Source: Pseudomonadota bacterium
Lineage (GTDB): Bacteria > Pseudomonadota > Alphaproteobacteria > Rhizobiales > Rhizobiaceae
Assembly (NCBI GenBank): GCA_023387775.1
Contig: JAEWHN010000397.1
Coordinates: forward strand, 1 to 13,975
Length of the DNA: 13,975 nucleotides
Direction: 5' to 3'
Shown in pieces: positions 1-7,011 of the stretch. A program made the position numbers and the translations under genes. The notes below the pieces were generated by a model, which worked only from the letters and a program-made list of their open reading frames with translations, ran no database searches and was not told the origin of the DNA. Positions within the stretch are counted from its first letter, which is position 1. The number at the start of each line of letters is the position of its first letter.

Positions 1-674
1 ACGCCAACCTGCTGCACTCGTCGTCCGAGGGCAAGGTGCTGGAAGACCCGGCGGTTGAGGCTCCCGAATACGTGCATATGCGCACCATTTCGCCCGAATC
101 CGCGCCTGACCAGGCGACGGTCATCAAGATCGGCTTCGAGAAGGGCGATGCCGTCTCGATCAACGGCGTGCGCATGAGCCCGGCGACGCTTCTGGCCAAG
201 CTGAACGACTATGGCCGCGACAACGGCATCGGCCGCATCGACTTGGTGGAAAACCGCTTCGTCGGAATGAAGAGCCGCGGCGTCTACGAGACCCCCGGCG
301 GCACGATCCTGCTTGCCGCGCACCGCGCCATTGAGAGCATCACGATCGACCGGGGTGCCGCGCACCTCAAGGACGAGCTGATGCCGCGCTATGCAGAGCT
401 CATCTATTACGGCTTCTGGTTCTCGCCGGAGCGCGAGATGCTGCAGGCGGCGATCGACCTCAGCCAGAAGAATGTCGAAGGCGAAGTGACGCTGAAGCTC
501 TACAAGGGCAACGTCATGGTCACCGGCCGCGAGAGCGAAAAGTCGCTCTACTCCGACAAGCTCGTCACCTTCGAGGACGACCAGGGCGCCTACGACCAGA
601 AGGACGCCGCCGGCTTCATCAAGCTGAACGCGCTGCGCCTGCGCACTTTGGCCGCTCGCGACCGCAGGGGCTGA
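1..674 (+). CDS. argG: Argininosuccinate synthase, C-terminal part (5' end outside window)
   Basis: ArgG joins citrulline and aspartate using ATP to give argininosuccinate, the next-to-last step of arginine synthesis, in the cytosol. The reading frame is open from the first base (codons from base 3), so the gene begins upstream. About 223 C-terminal residues are visible of the roughly 400-410 usual for the family. Recognisable family stretches are NLLHSSSEGKVLEDP at the left edge, then GIGRIDLVENRFVGMKSRG, then YETPGGTILLAAHRAIES, and the tail with LYKGNVMVTGRESEKSLYS. The N-terminal ATP-binding PP-motif lies outside the window. The C-terminus (RLRTLAARDRRG) is intact and ends in TGA. A GTG at base 36 is only an internal valine codon and not the start. 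The gene ends just before a strong hairpin terminator and converges on the lytic transglycosylase gene. Identification is secure from conserved sequence. Confidence 0.96.
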   Translation, partial: ANLLHSSSEGKVLEDPAVEAPEYVHMRTISPESAPDQATVIKIGFEKGDAVSINGVRMSPATLLAKLNDYGRDNGIGRIDLVENRFVGMKSRGVYETPGGTILLAAHRAIESITIDRGAAHLKDELMPRYAELIYYGFWFSPEREMLQAAIDLSQKNVEGEVTLKLYKGNVMVTGRESEKSLYSDKLVTFEDDQGAYDQKDAAGFIKLNALRLRTLAARDRRG

Positions 675-695
675 GGCGACCAGACACGCGCAAAG

Positions 696-724
696 AAAAA
701 CCCGGCAGAAACGCCGGGTTTTTT
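696..724. terminator. Bidirectional intrinsic terminator between argG and the transglycosylase gene
   Basis: The stem CCCGGC (701-706) pairs with GCCGGG (713-718) around the loop AGAAAC. It is flanked by five A on the left and six T on the right, so a U-tract follows the hairpin on either strand. It lies 22 bases past the argG stop and 20 bases past the stop of the minus-strand gene, and should end both convergent transcripts. Confidence 0.9.
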
Positions 725-744
725 GTTGTCCTTCGCCGAAAAGA

Positions 745-1560
745 TCAGTTGGCAATCAGGGTGGCGAATCTGGACAGCGCCTGCTGGTAGATCGTGGCGC
801 GGTTCCATTCGTTCCAGATGGCGTAGTTGACCTCGCCCGGGCCGTAGCCGCCGCCGGCCTGCCAGCCGTGGCCCTTGAGGAAGTTGGCCGTCGAGGCCAG
901 CACGTCGCCGGTGGAATGGATCAGGTCGCGGCGGCCATTGCCGTCGAAATCGACCGCATATTGCAGGTATTTGGAGGGCAGGAACTGCGTCTGGCCAAGT
1001 TCGCCGAAGCCCGCGCCCCGCATCTGGTCGGCAGAGATGTAGCCCTTCTGGGCGATCTCCAGCGCAGCGTCGAGCTCGTGCGTGAAGAAGGCCGAGCGGC
1101 GGCAGTCATAGGCCAGCGTGGCCAGCGGCTGAAACACGCTCCTGTTGCCGGAATTGGCGCCAAAGCCGGTCTCCATGCCCCAGATGGCCAGCAGAACCTC
1201 GGGCTGAACGCCAAAGTGCTGCTCGATCTTGGCGAAGGTGGCGGCGTGGGTCTTCATCAGCCCCTTGGCCTTCTTGACATAGGACGCCGGCGCGCGCCGC
1301 GCCATGAACTGGTCGAGCGTGCCCTTGAAGGCGCCCTTCTGGTTGCGGTCGATCTTGATGACGCCGGTGTCGTATCTCACGCCGGCAAGCGGCGAGGTGT
1401 CGATGCCGCGGGCCCTGGCCTCTGCCTTATAGCTTTCCAGCCAGGCGGCGAAGCCGCTGCTGTCGTTGCCGCACTGCGCCGCATGGGCGCTGCCGGTCGC
1501 CAGACCGAGCACGGCAAAGGCGGCAGCCGCAAAAATCTTTCCCTTGGCTATGAAGGCCAT
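745..1560 (-). CDS. Exported lytic murein transglycosylase, MltB/Slt35-like (GH103)
   Basis: Family enzymes cut the MurNAc-GlcNAc bond of peptidoglycan without water, forming 1,6-anhydro-MurNAc, in the periplasm during wall remodelling. The 271-residue product has a Sec signal peptide (residues 1-27: lysines, a hydrophobic core, cleavage after SAHA). No lipobox is visible, so it is probably soluble and not a lipoprotein. The catalytic region reads AIWGMETGFG, with the expected acid Glu130. GELGQTQFLPS (186-196) matches the GxxGxxQFxPS element, and DFDGNGRRDL (204-213) resembles the metal-binding loop of Slt35. Cys30 and Cys152 are the only cysteines and could form a disulfide. There is no C-terminal peptidoglycan-binding domain, so this is the short form of the family. 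The ATG at 1560 is supported by CAGGAGAAC just upstream. The neighbours suggest no operon. The subfamily name mltB is uncertain, so no symbol is given. Confidence 0.93.
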   Translation of the reverse strand: MAFIAKGKIFAAAAFAVLGLATGSAHAAQCGNDSSGFAAWLESYKAEARARGIDTSPLAGVRYDTGVIKIDRNQKGAFKGTLDQFMARRAPASYVKKAKGLMKTHAATFAKIEQHFGVQPEVLLAIWGMETGFGANSGNRSVFQPLATLAYDCRRSAFFTHELDAALEIAQKGYISADQMRGAGFGELGQTQFLPSKYLQYAVDFDGNGRRDLIHSTGDVLASTANFLKGHGWQAGGGYGPGEVNYAIWNEWNRATIYQQALSRFATLIAN

Positions 1561-1866
1561 GCTGTTCTCCTGAGATCGTCTGAATCACGTCGCTGTTGCG
1601 TCTTCCGCCAGCCGCGCGCCGCACGCTTGTCGCGTCATGGTTAAAATGACGTGTACAGCCCGTCCCGCTGGCACTGGGGAGCAAATTCCCCATGATCAAG
1701 GGCATAATGTGGCAAGCTGGCTCATATGTCTTGCGGGGCCCTTTCCATCCCCGCTTGAGGGGAATTTCCGCTGCAGGGCGCGGGTCGGCGCGTGAAGCTG
1801 TCAGCAATTCACCTTGCCGTTTAGCCTGCTTTTCGACCCTCCTCGCCGGGGAAATCCCGGCCGCGC
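1561..1866. other. Divergent intergenic region between transglycosylase and tetR genes
   Basis: No gene is supported here. It must carry the transglycosylase promoter (minus strand), but I find no convincing -35/-10 pair. Small inverted repeats are present: CGTCAT (1633-1638) with ATGACG (1646-1651), and GGGGA (1676-1680) with TCCCC (1687-1691). Short open frames on either strand have no ribosome site or family resemblance. Confidence 0.5.
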
Positions 1867-1893
1867 TTGCTGGGCCGCCGTACGGCGTATATT
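1866..1893 (+). promoter_or_regulatory. Candidate tetR promoter with palindromic operator
   Basis: A perfect 12-bp palindrome, CGCCGTACGGCG (1876-1887), lies directly against a good -10 hexamer TATATT (1888-1893). The -35 is weak (CTTGCT at 1866-1871 with a 16-bp spacer, or TTGCTG with 15 bp). A repressor bound between -35 and -10 would block polymerase, as expected for an autoregulated TetR-family gene. The start codon lies about 20 bases beyond the expected start of transcription. The palindrome is directly seen; its use as an operator is inferred. Confidence 0.5.
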
Positions 1894-1920
1894 GTTTCTG
1901 CCTGTCGCCTTCAGGATCCC

Positions 1921-2583
1921 ATGACCCAGCCTACTCCAACACCCACCAGCCCCCGCGAACGCAAGAAGGCGCTTTTGCGCGCGGAACTGCTGGAGGCCGC
2001 GCATGAGCTGGTGAAGGAGGAGGGCTATGAAGGCCTGACCATCCGCAAGCTCGCTCAGCGCGTCGGCTATGCGCCGATGTCGGTCTATTCCTATTTCGCC
2101 GACAAGCACGCCATCTTGCTGGCGCTGGCGGAGGACGCCTTCGAGACCCTTGCGCAGCGCATGGAACGCGACGCACCGGCCGAGCCGCTGGCGGGCCTGC
2201 GCAAGATCATGGAGGAATATGCGGTCTTCGCGCTGGAGAACCCCAACGAATACCGCACCATCTTCATGACCCGTGACCCGGCAGGGCTTCGCGGGCAGGA
2301 CGTGACCGAGATCGGCAAGCTCGAAAGCGGGAACCCGGCGCTGCGCATCCTGTTGAAGCGCGTGCAGGCCTGCGTCGACGCCGGCATATTCAAGGGCGAT
2401 GTGCATGCCATCTCCACCCTCTTGTGGAGCTGCGGCCACGGCGCCATTTCCCTCCAGCTCGCCTTTCCGTTCTACCCGTTCGGCGAACCCAGCAAATTCC
2501 TGGCGGCCTCCATGGAAGTGGCGCTGGCCGGGCTGATGGCGCAGAAGGTCGAAGCCCTCGTGCCGCCGGAAGAGCGCTGCTAG
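1921..2583 (+). CDS. TetR/AcrR-family transcriptional regulator
   Basis: A predicted 220-residue DNA-binding repressor of the TetR/AcrR family. Residues 20-66 form the TetR_N helix-turn-helix domain: LLEAAHELVKEEGYEGLTIR, then KLAQRVGYAPMSVYSYFADK, with the usual YxYFxDK end of the recognition helix. The ligand-binding half contains FALENPNEYRTIF (103-115) and LLWSCGHGAISL (167-178). The latter resembles the W-HG signature of the TetR_C_33 C-terminal type. The ATG at 1921 is preferred over an in-frame TTG at 1867 because the conserved domain begins soon after it, an AGGA lies four bases upstream (short spacing), and the TTG would place the palindrome and -10 inside the coding region. The ligand and targets cannot be read from sequence. 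The nearest plausible targets are its own promoter and the next gene, whose promoter also carries GTAC-centred inverted repeats. Confidence 0.92.
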   Translation: MTQPTPTPTSPRERKKALLRAELLEAAHELVKEEGYEGLTIRKLAQRVGYAPMSVYSYFADKHAILLALAEDAFETLAQRMERDAPAEPLAGLRKIMEEYAVFALENPNEYRTIFMTRDPAGLRGQDVTEIGKLESGNPALRILLKRVQACVDAGIFKGDVHAISTLLWSCGHGAISLQLAFPFYPFGEPSKFLAASMEVALAGLMAQKVEALVPPEERC

Positions 2584-2615
2584 CCTAGCCCCACCCATAG
2601 ACCCGACATCCCGAG

Positions 2616-2635
2616 GCCGCGCAACGACGTGCGGC
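2616..2635 (+). terminator. Weak hairpin after tetR
   Basis: GCCGCGC (2616-2622) pairs with GTGCGGC (2629-2635), including one G-U pair, around a six-base loop. It starts about 33 bases past the tetR stop. No T-tract follows, so termination here would be inefficient or Rho-assisted. It could equally be a chance hairpin in GC-rich DNA. Confidence 0.25.
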
Positions 2636-2732
2636 AAATCCTGGCCGGCGCGCAGATGCCGCCGCGGGCCGACCATGCACGCCCGCGCCCTTTCCCGTTT
2701 CTCTGAGAGCCGCACCGCGTTCGGCCAATTTT

Positions 2733-2807
2733 TCGTACGCGTACGATTTCTGCTTGCAAAGGCGAATTCGTCTCCGTATATGTACGTCATATTATACACG
2801 TACATAT
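2733..2807 (+). promoter_or_regulatory. Promoter and inverted-repeat operators of the small exported protein gene
   Basis: This AT-rich patch stands out from its surroundings. A -35 TTGCAA (2754-2759) and -10 TATATG (2777-2782) are separated by exactly 17 bp. Upstream of the -35 is a perfect 14-bp palindrome, TCGTACGCGTACGA (2733-2746). Overlapping the -10 is an inverted repeat of two perfect 10-bp arms, ATATGTACGT (2778-2787) and ACGTACATAT (2798-2807), separated by 10 bases. A second -10-like TATTAT lies between the arms. Repeats placed around and over the promoter suggest repressor binding. The TetR protein encoded just upstream is the obvious candidate, but that is inference. The downstream repeat could also fold as a hairpin in the leader. 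Confidence 0.6.
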
Positions 2808-2820
2808 TTTTGGAGAAATC

Positions 2821-3075
2821 ATGATGCAAAAGACCCTTATCGGCTTCGCCGCCCTTCTGACCCTGTCGGGTACCGCTTTCGCCGCCGATTTTGCCGACAC
2901 GCTGCGCTATCCCGATTCCCCCCGCTTCGAGGCCGCGGCACCCAGGCTCGACTATTCCACGACCGCCTCGATCAAGACCGCAGGCACGGAAAAGACCACC
3001 GAGCCGGTGTCGTCGCGCCAGACCTCCGGCGACAGCGCCGGATCGGTAGCGCTGCCGGCGGGCAACGCTCGCTAA
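2821..3075 (+). CDS. Small exported protein of unknown function (84 aa)
   Basis: The product begins with a clear Sec signal peptide (MMQKTLIGFAALLTLSGTAFA, cleavage before ADFAD). The mature part is about 63 residues, rich in Ser, Thr, Ala and Pro, with no cysteine and no hydrophobic segment, so it is probably an extended or disordered periplasmic or secreted protein. I recognise no domain. Rhizobia carry many small exported proteins of unknown role, including the DUF680 family, but I cannot assign this one. GGAG (2812-2815) precedes two adjacent ATG codons at 2821 and 2824; either could start it. It has its own promoter with palindromes and its own downstream hairpin, so it is a single-gene transcript. 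Signal peptide, ribosome site, promoter and terminator together make it a real gene. Confidence 0.8.
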   Translation: MMQKTLIGFAALLTLSGTAFAADFADTLRYPDSPRFEAAAPRLDYSTTASIKTAGTEKTTEPVSSRQTSGDSAGSVALPAGNAR

Positions 3076-3100
3076 GTCTCCTCCCAAGACGAGCGAACGC

Positions 3101-3135
3101 AACGGGCGGCGGAGTTTTCAGCTCCGCCGCCCGTT
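3101..3135 (+). terminator. Strong hairpin terminator after the small exported protein gene
   Basis: A perfect 14-bp stem, AACGGGCGGCGGAG (3101-3114) with CTCCGCCGCCCGTT (3122-3135), has a seven-base loop and starts 25 bases after the stop codon. On the plus strand it is followed by a short T-rich run (TTCATTT). It also lies between convergent genes and may help stop the GGDEF-EAL transcript coming from the right, although no T-run follows in that direction. Confidence 0.75.
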
Positions 3136-3187
3136 TCATTTGCGCCGCCCGTCAAATCGGAGAAGGACGCATACCGCCCCGCGCTCG

Positions 3188-5671
3188 TCAGGCCGCTGAC
3201 GTTTCGTAATAGGTGCCGATGACCTCGGCCACGCGATCCCTGGCCACGGGCGGGCTGAACAGGAAACCCTGCAGTTCGCCGCACTGCTCCTTTTGCAGGG
3301 CGTGCAATTGCTCCACCGTCTCGACCCCTTCGGCAGTGGTGTCGATGCCGAGGCTGGCGCCAAGGCCTATGATGGCGCGCACGATGGCGAGCGCCTCGGC
3401 GCTGGCGCCAATTTCGCGGATGAATGACCGGTCGATCTTCAGGCGGCTGAACTGGAACTGCCGCAGATAGCTGAGGCTGGAATAGCCGGTGCCGAAATCG
3501 TCCAACGCGATGCGGGCGCCGAGATCGCGGATGCGCCGCAGCGTGGCCAGGTTGGACTCGGTGTCGGCCAGCAGCACGGATTCGGTGACCTCGATTTCCA
3601 GCCGTGTCGGCTGCAACCCCGACAGCGCCAGCGCTTCGCCGATAGTGGCGACCAGTGCCGTGCCGCGGAACTGCACCGGCGAGACATTGACGGCGACGAC
3701 GAGCTGTCCCGGCCAGCCGGCCGCCTGCCGGCAGGCCTCGCGCAGCACCCAGCGGCCGAGCGCGTCGATCATCCCGGTTTCCTCGGCGAGCGGGATGAAG
3801 ACGCCGGGCGAAACCATGCCGCGCCTGGGGTTGTTCCAGCGCAACAGCGCCTCAAAGCCGCGCAGCTGCCCGGTCTTGACCGCGAAGATGGGCTGGAAAT
3901 GCAGTTCGAACTCCCTGCCTATGTCGGCGCCGCGCAACTCCATCTCCAGCGCGCGCCGGTCGCGCACCTGGCTGTCCATCTCCGGCTCGAAGAAGCGCAG
4001 CGAGCCCTTGGCGACGTTCTTGGCGCGATAGAGGGCAAGGTCCGCGCATTTGAGCAGGCTTTCAGTATCTGTCGCATCCTGCGGTGAAAGCGCGGCGCCG
4101 ACGCTGGCGGTGACCGAAACCTGCGAGCCCTGGACGGTATGGATGGCGGCAATCTCGTCGAGCAGCCGCCCGGCCAGGCCGCAGACCGCCTCGCGCGAGG
4201 CCGCGCCCGGAAGCAGCACGGCGAACTCGTCGCCGCCGAGCCGCGCGATAAGGTCGGAGCCGCGCAGCAGCTTGCGCAGGCGGCCGGTGATTTCGACCAG
4301 AAGCGCGTCGCCGGCGGCATGGCCGAGCGTGTCGTTGACCACCTTGAAGTCGTCGAGATCGAGCAGCAGCACCGCGAAGGCCGCCTCGTTCTGGGCGGCG
4401 CGGGCAAGCTCGCGGGTGAACAATGTGCGGTTGGCCACGCCGGTAAGCGGATCGTGCAGCGCCAGGAAGGTAACGTGCTCTTCGGCGCGCTTGCGCTCGG
4501 TGACGTCGACTATGGTCGACAGCGTGGCCGGCGCATGGTCCACCACGATGCCGCGGGCATATTCCACCACGTCGAGCAGGCGGCCGTCGGCCGTGACATG
4601 GCGGGAGCTCGCTTCGCCGGCCGGGCTCTGCCCGGCGTCGGCCGCGTCGGCGCGCAGGCCGGGCAGGCCGAGGGTGAAGAAATCCTCGCGCTCATAGCCG
4701 TAGAGGCGCAGTGCCGCCTCGTTGACGTTGAGGAAATGCTCGCCGCTTTCGTCGCGCACATACATCGGCACCGGGTTTTCGTCGAACAGCGAGCGGAACA
4801 GCGTTTCGCGCGCCTTGAGCTCGCCGACATCGGTGAAGGTGACGGCCAGGAGATCGTCGGCGATCGCCACGCCTACCTTGAGCGAGACCTGGCGGCCTTC
4901 CAGCCTGTATTCCAGCTCGAAACTGGTGGCGCGGCGGTGCTGTGCCGCCTCGCGGAAGCGGGCGAACGCATCGGACAGGCCGGGCCGCACGAGCGCCTCC
5001 GATAGCAGCGCGAACTGCAGCCGGTCGGCCTGCGAGCCGAGATGATGCGCGGCCGCCTCGTTGATGCTGAGGATGGAGAAGTCGCGGATGACGCCGCCGC
5101 GCTCGACGGCGCTGAGGGCCATGATGCCTTCGCCGGTGGCGTTGATGAGCAGGCGCGCCAGGTTGAGCTGGCTGCGGCGCGGGCGCAGGAACAGCATGAA
5201 ATAATCGCCGCGCCAGCGGCAAGCGAGCGGCAGCGCCAGGGTCTCGACGGTGGAAACCATGCCGTCGACCAGCGCCCGGCACAGCGTCAGGCGCGGGCTT
5301 GCCGCCTCGCGCGCCGCCGCCAGCGCCTCGCCTATGGCCAGCGCGTGCGGACCAAGCAGCCGCGTGGCCATGCGACCGACGCAAGCCTCGCCCACGATCG
5401 CCTCGAAGCGCGGGCCGGCACGCAGGATGACGGGCTCGTCGCCCTCGAGTTGGCGCACCACGGCCATCTCGTCGGCGAACCGGCCGACGCTGCCCAGCGC
5501 CATCTCTTCATATTGCGGCAGGCCGCCCGAGGCTGGGCGCACCGACTGCCAGCGGCGCAGGATGAGCCGGACGTCGTCGAACTCGGTGTCGATGCGCAAA
5601 AAATCCCGCTCGGCGGCCTCGGCTTCCGGGCCCGGAAGCTGGCGGTTCGGCAGGAGCTGTGTCGTCGGCAT
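3188..5671 (-). CDS. PAS-PAS-GGDEF-EAL cyclic-di-GMP signalling protein
   Basis: A predicted 827-residue cytoplasmic protein that may both make (GGDEF) and degrade (EAL) cyclic-di-GMP, the messenger controlling motility and biofilm. The N-terminal part (about 25-165) resembles an alphaproteobacterial PAS_5-type sensor fold, with moderate certainty. PAS-like domains follow at about 170-285 and 290-395, then GGDEF at about 400-560 and EAL at 575-815. The GGDEF motif (479-483) is perfect, with the metal region LDLDDFKVVNDTLGH. An RxxD inhibitory site (RGSD, 470-473) stands at the standard distance. EAL residues are all present: EALLRW (607-612), NVSPVQF, EVTES, DDFGTGYSSL (724-733), KIDRSF, AEGVET and QGFLFSPP. 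No membrane segment is seen. ATG at 5671 with GGAG four bases upstream is chosen over a GTG at 5716 that lacks a good ribosome site. The net activity cannot be told from sequence. Confidence 0.95.
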   Translation of the reverse strand: MPTTQLLPNRQLPGPEAEAAERDFLRIDTEFDDVRLILRRWQSVRPASGGLPQYEEMALGSVGRFADEMAVVRQLEGDEPVILRAGPRFEAIVGEACVGRMATRLLGPHALAIGEALAAAREAASPRLTLCRALVDGMVSTVETLALPLACRWRGDYFMLFLRPRRSQLNLARLLINATGEGIMALSAVERGGVIRDFSILSINEAAAHHLGSQADRLQFALLSEALVRPGLSDAFARFREAAQHRRATSFELEYRLEGRQVSLKVGVAIADDLLAVTFTDVGELKARETLFRSLFDENPVPMYVRDESGEHFLNVNEAALRLYGYEREDFFTLGLPGLRADAADAGQSPAGEASSRHVTADGRLLDVVEYARGIVVDHAPATLSTIVDVTERKRAEEHVTFLALHDPLTGVANRTLFTRELARAAQNEAAFAVLLLDLDDFKVVNDTLGHAAGDALLVEITGRLRKLLRGSDLIARLGGDEFAVLLPGAASREAVCGLAGRLLDEIAAIHTVQGSQVSVTASVGAALSPQDATDTESLLKCADLALYRAKNVAKGSLRFFEPEMDSQVRDRRALEMELRGADIGREFELHFQPIFAVKTGQLRGFEALLRWNNPRRGMVSPGVFIPLAEETGMIDALGRWVLREACRQAAGWPGQLVVAVNVSPVQFRGTALVATIGEALALSGLQPTRLEIEVTESVLLADTESNLATLRRIRDLGARIALDDFGTGYSSLSYLRQFQFSRLKIDRSFIREIGASAEALAIVRAIIGLGASLGIDTTAEGVETVEQLHALQKEQCGELQGFLFSPPVARDRVAEVIGTYYETSAA

Positions 5672-6027
5672 GGGACTCCGCGCCTCGTTCGTAGCCGAAA
5701 GACCGGACACGCGCACGGGCCGCCGCGATAAACGTCGGGAAAGGGCGCCTGGGGCGGCAAATCGGTGGCTGATCTTTCATACCGGGCTGGCCGGTGCGGC
5801 GGCTCGGCATCATGCCTCCGCGCCGGGATCCGCGCGGGCTGCCTGGGCCGAAACCTATGCGAGGCGACTTACCATTCGATTAAGCGGGTTGTCACACTCT
5901 CGTCATAATGCCACGTCGACAAGACCGCCGAAGCGCGCGACAAAAAGCGTCGCGGATCATGCCATGCCGCACCCTCGCCGCAGGCCATGATGGCCGCAAA
6001 TTCCCGCTCTTGGAGAGCCCGCCGCCG
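5672..6027. other. Divergent intergenic region, GGDEF-EAL gene / bestrophin gene
   Basis: A 356-base region that must hold promoters for both divergent genes. I see no convincing -35/-10 pair. CATAAT (5904-5909) is a possible plus-strand -10 but lacks a good -35. A perfect interrupted palindrome, GGCCAT-G-ATGGCC (5983-5995), lies 32 bases before the bestrophin start and could fold in the leader. The plus-strand frame stays open from 5908, but nothing in that stretch resembles the bestrophin family. Confidence 0.45.
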
Positions 6028-6936
6028 ATGATCGTTCGTCCCCGTCCAGGGCTGCTGAAACTGTTCTTCATCATGCGCGGCTCCATCGTGCCCCGCATCA
6101 CGCCGCACATCATCGGCTTCGGCCTTTATGCGGTGGCGGTGGTGGCGGCCATCAAGGCGCTGGGGCTCGATTTCGGCAATTACGGCCTGGCGCCCTTCGG
6201 CCTGCTCGGCGTGACGCTGTCGCTCTATCTCGGCTTCCGCAACAACGCCGCCTATGACCGCTGGTGGGAGGCGCGCAAGCTGTGGGGGCAGCTGGTGTTC
6301 GAGATCCGGAATTTTTCGCGCGCGGCGCTGGCCCTGGTGCCGGCCGAAAGCGGCCAGGTGCGGCCCCTGCTGATGGACGCGCTGGCCTTCTGCCACTTCC
6401 TGCGCGGCGAGCTGCGCAAGGTCGACGCAGTGGAAGAGGCGCGCGCTTTCATAGGCGCGGAAGCCGATACCGTGCCAGCCTTCACCAACAGGCCCGACGA
6501 GATGGTGCGCCGCATGGGACGCCGCATCGGCGCGCTCAAGCGCGAGGGCCTGATCGAGGCGATGGACTTCCGCATACTCGACGAACGCCTGGCGTCCATC
6601 ACGGCGCTGCAAGCCGGCTGCGAACGCATCGCCGGCACGCCGCTGCCCTTCGCCTACACGCTGCTCTTGCAGCGCTCGGCCTATATATTCTGCATATTGC
6701 TGCCCTTCGGCCTGGCCTTCTCGGCAGGATGGGCGACGCCATTCTTCACCGCGCTGATCGCCTATTCCTTCTTCGGTCTCGACGCGCTGTCGGAAGAGCT
6801 GGAAGACCCGTTCGGCACCCAGGCCAACGATCTCGCGCTGGACGCGCTGTGCCGCGTCTGCGAAATCTCGGTGTTCGAGGCGCTGGGCGAGACGGCGCCC
6901 AAGATGATATCTCCCGAGCGGTTTTATTATTCCTAG
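6028..6936 (+). CDS. Bestrophin-family ion channel, YneE type
   Basis: A predicted 302-residue inner-membrane protein of the bestrophin/UPF0187 family. Bacterial members form pentameric channels; the Klebsiella homologue was reported to be cation-selective. The sequence resembles E. coli YneE along its whole length as I recall it: MIVRP at the start, PFGLLGVTLSLYLGFRNNAA (56-75), DRWWEARKLWGQL (77-89), GCERIAGTPLPFAYTLLLQR (197-216) and LSEELEDPFGTQAND (254-268). Hydrophobic segments lie at about 26-45, 55-72, 205-232 and 236-255. The residues at neck positions 62, 66 and 70 are Val, Leu and Phe, so a hydrophobic constriction is kept. The ATG at 6028 is chosen because MIVRP is the family N-terminus and the length fits, although GGAG lies 12 bases upstream, farther than ideal. 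The physiological ion and role here are unknown. It converges on the ABC-F gene with 75 bases between and no clear terminator. Confidence 0.93.
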   Translation: MIVRPRPGLLKLFFIMRGSIVPRITPHIIGFGLYAVAVVAAIKALGLDFGNYGLAPFGLLGVTLSLYLGFRNNAAYDRWWEARKLWGQLVFEIRNFSRAALALVPAESGQVRPLLMDALAFCHFLRGELRKVDAVEEARAFIGAEADTVPAFTNRPDEMVRRMGRRIGALKREGLIEAMDFRILDERLASITALQAGCERIAGTPLPFAYTLLLQRSAYIFCILLPFGLAFSAGWATPFFTALIAYSFFGLDALSEELEDPFGTQANDLALDALCRVCEISVFEALGETAPKMISPERFYYS

Positions 6937-6982
6937 ATGCCGTTTCAGGCAGGTTGCCGTCGAACGACTTCCCGCGCCAATT

Positions 6983-6996
6983 GAACGTCGACGTTC
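6983..6996. repeat. 14-bp perfect palindrome between convergent genes
   Basis: GAACGTCGACGTTC is a perfect 14-bp palindrome lying between the bestrophin stop and the ABC-F stop. It has no loop and no T-run, so it is a poor terminator. Its function is unknown, and it may be chance. Confidence 0.35.
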
Positions 6997-7011
6997 TGCC
7001 CGATCGGCCGC

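Noticed and set aside
868..1644. Open frame of 258 codons opposite the lytic transglycosylase gene
   Set aside because: Antisense to a gene with signal peptide, catalytic motif and ribosome site; no support of its own.
1801..3102. Long open frame (433 codons) on the minus strand opposite tetR and the small exported protein gene
   Set aside because: It overlaps two better-supported genes and a promoter region, and has low-complexity composition and no recognisable motif.
2754..3209. Alternative 151-codon frame over the small exported protein gene
   Set aside because: It starts inside the promoter region without a ribosome site and is a frame-shifted reading of the 84-residue gene, which has signal peptide, GGAG and terminator.
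5908..6027. Possible 40-residue N-terminal extension of the bestrophin protein
   Set aside because: The extra residues are basic and unlike the family; homologues begin at MIVRP, so the ATG at 6028 is preferred despite its distant GGAG.
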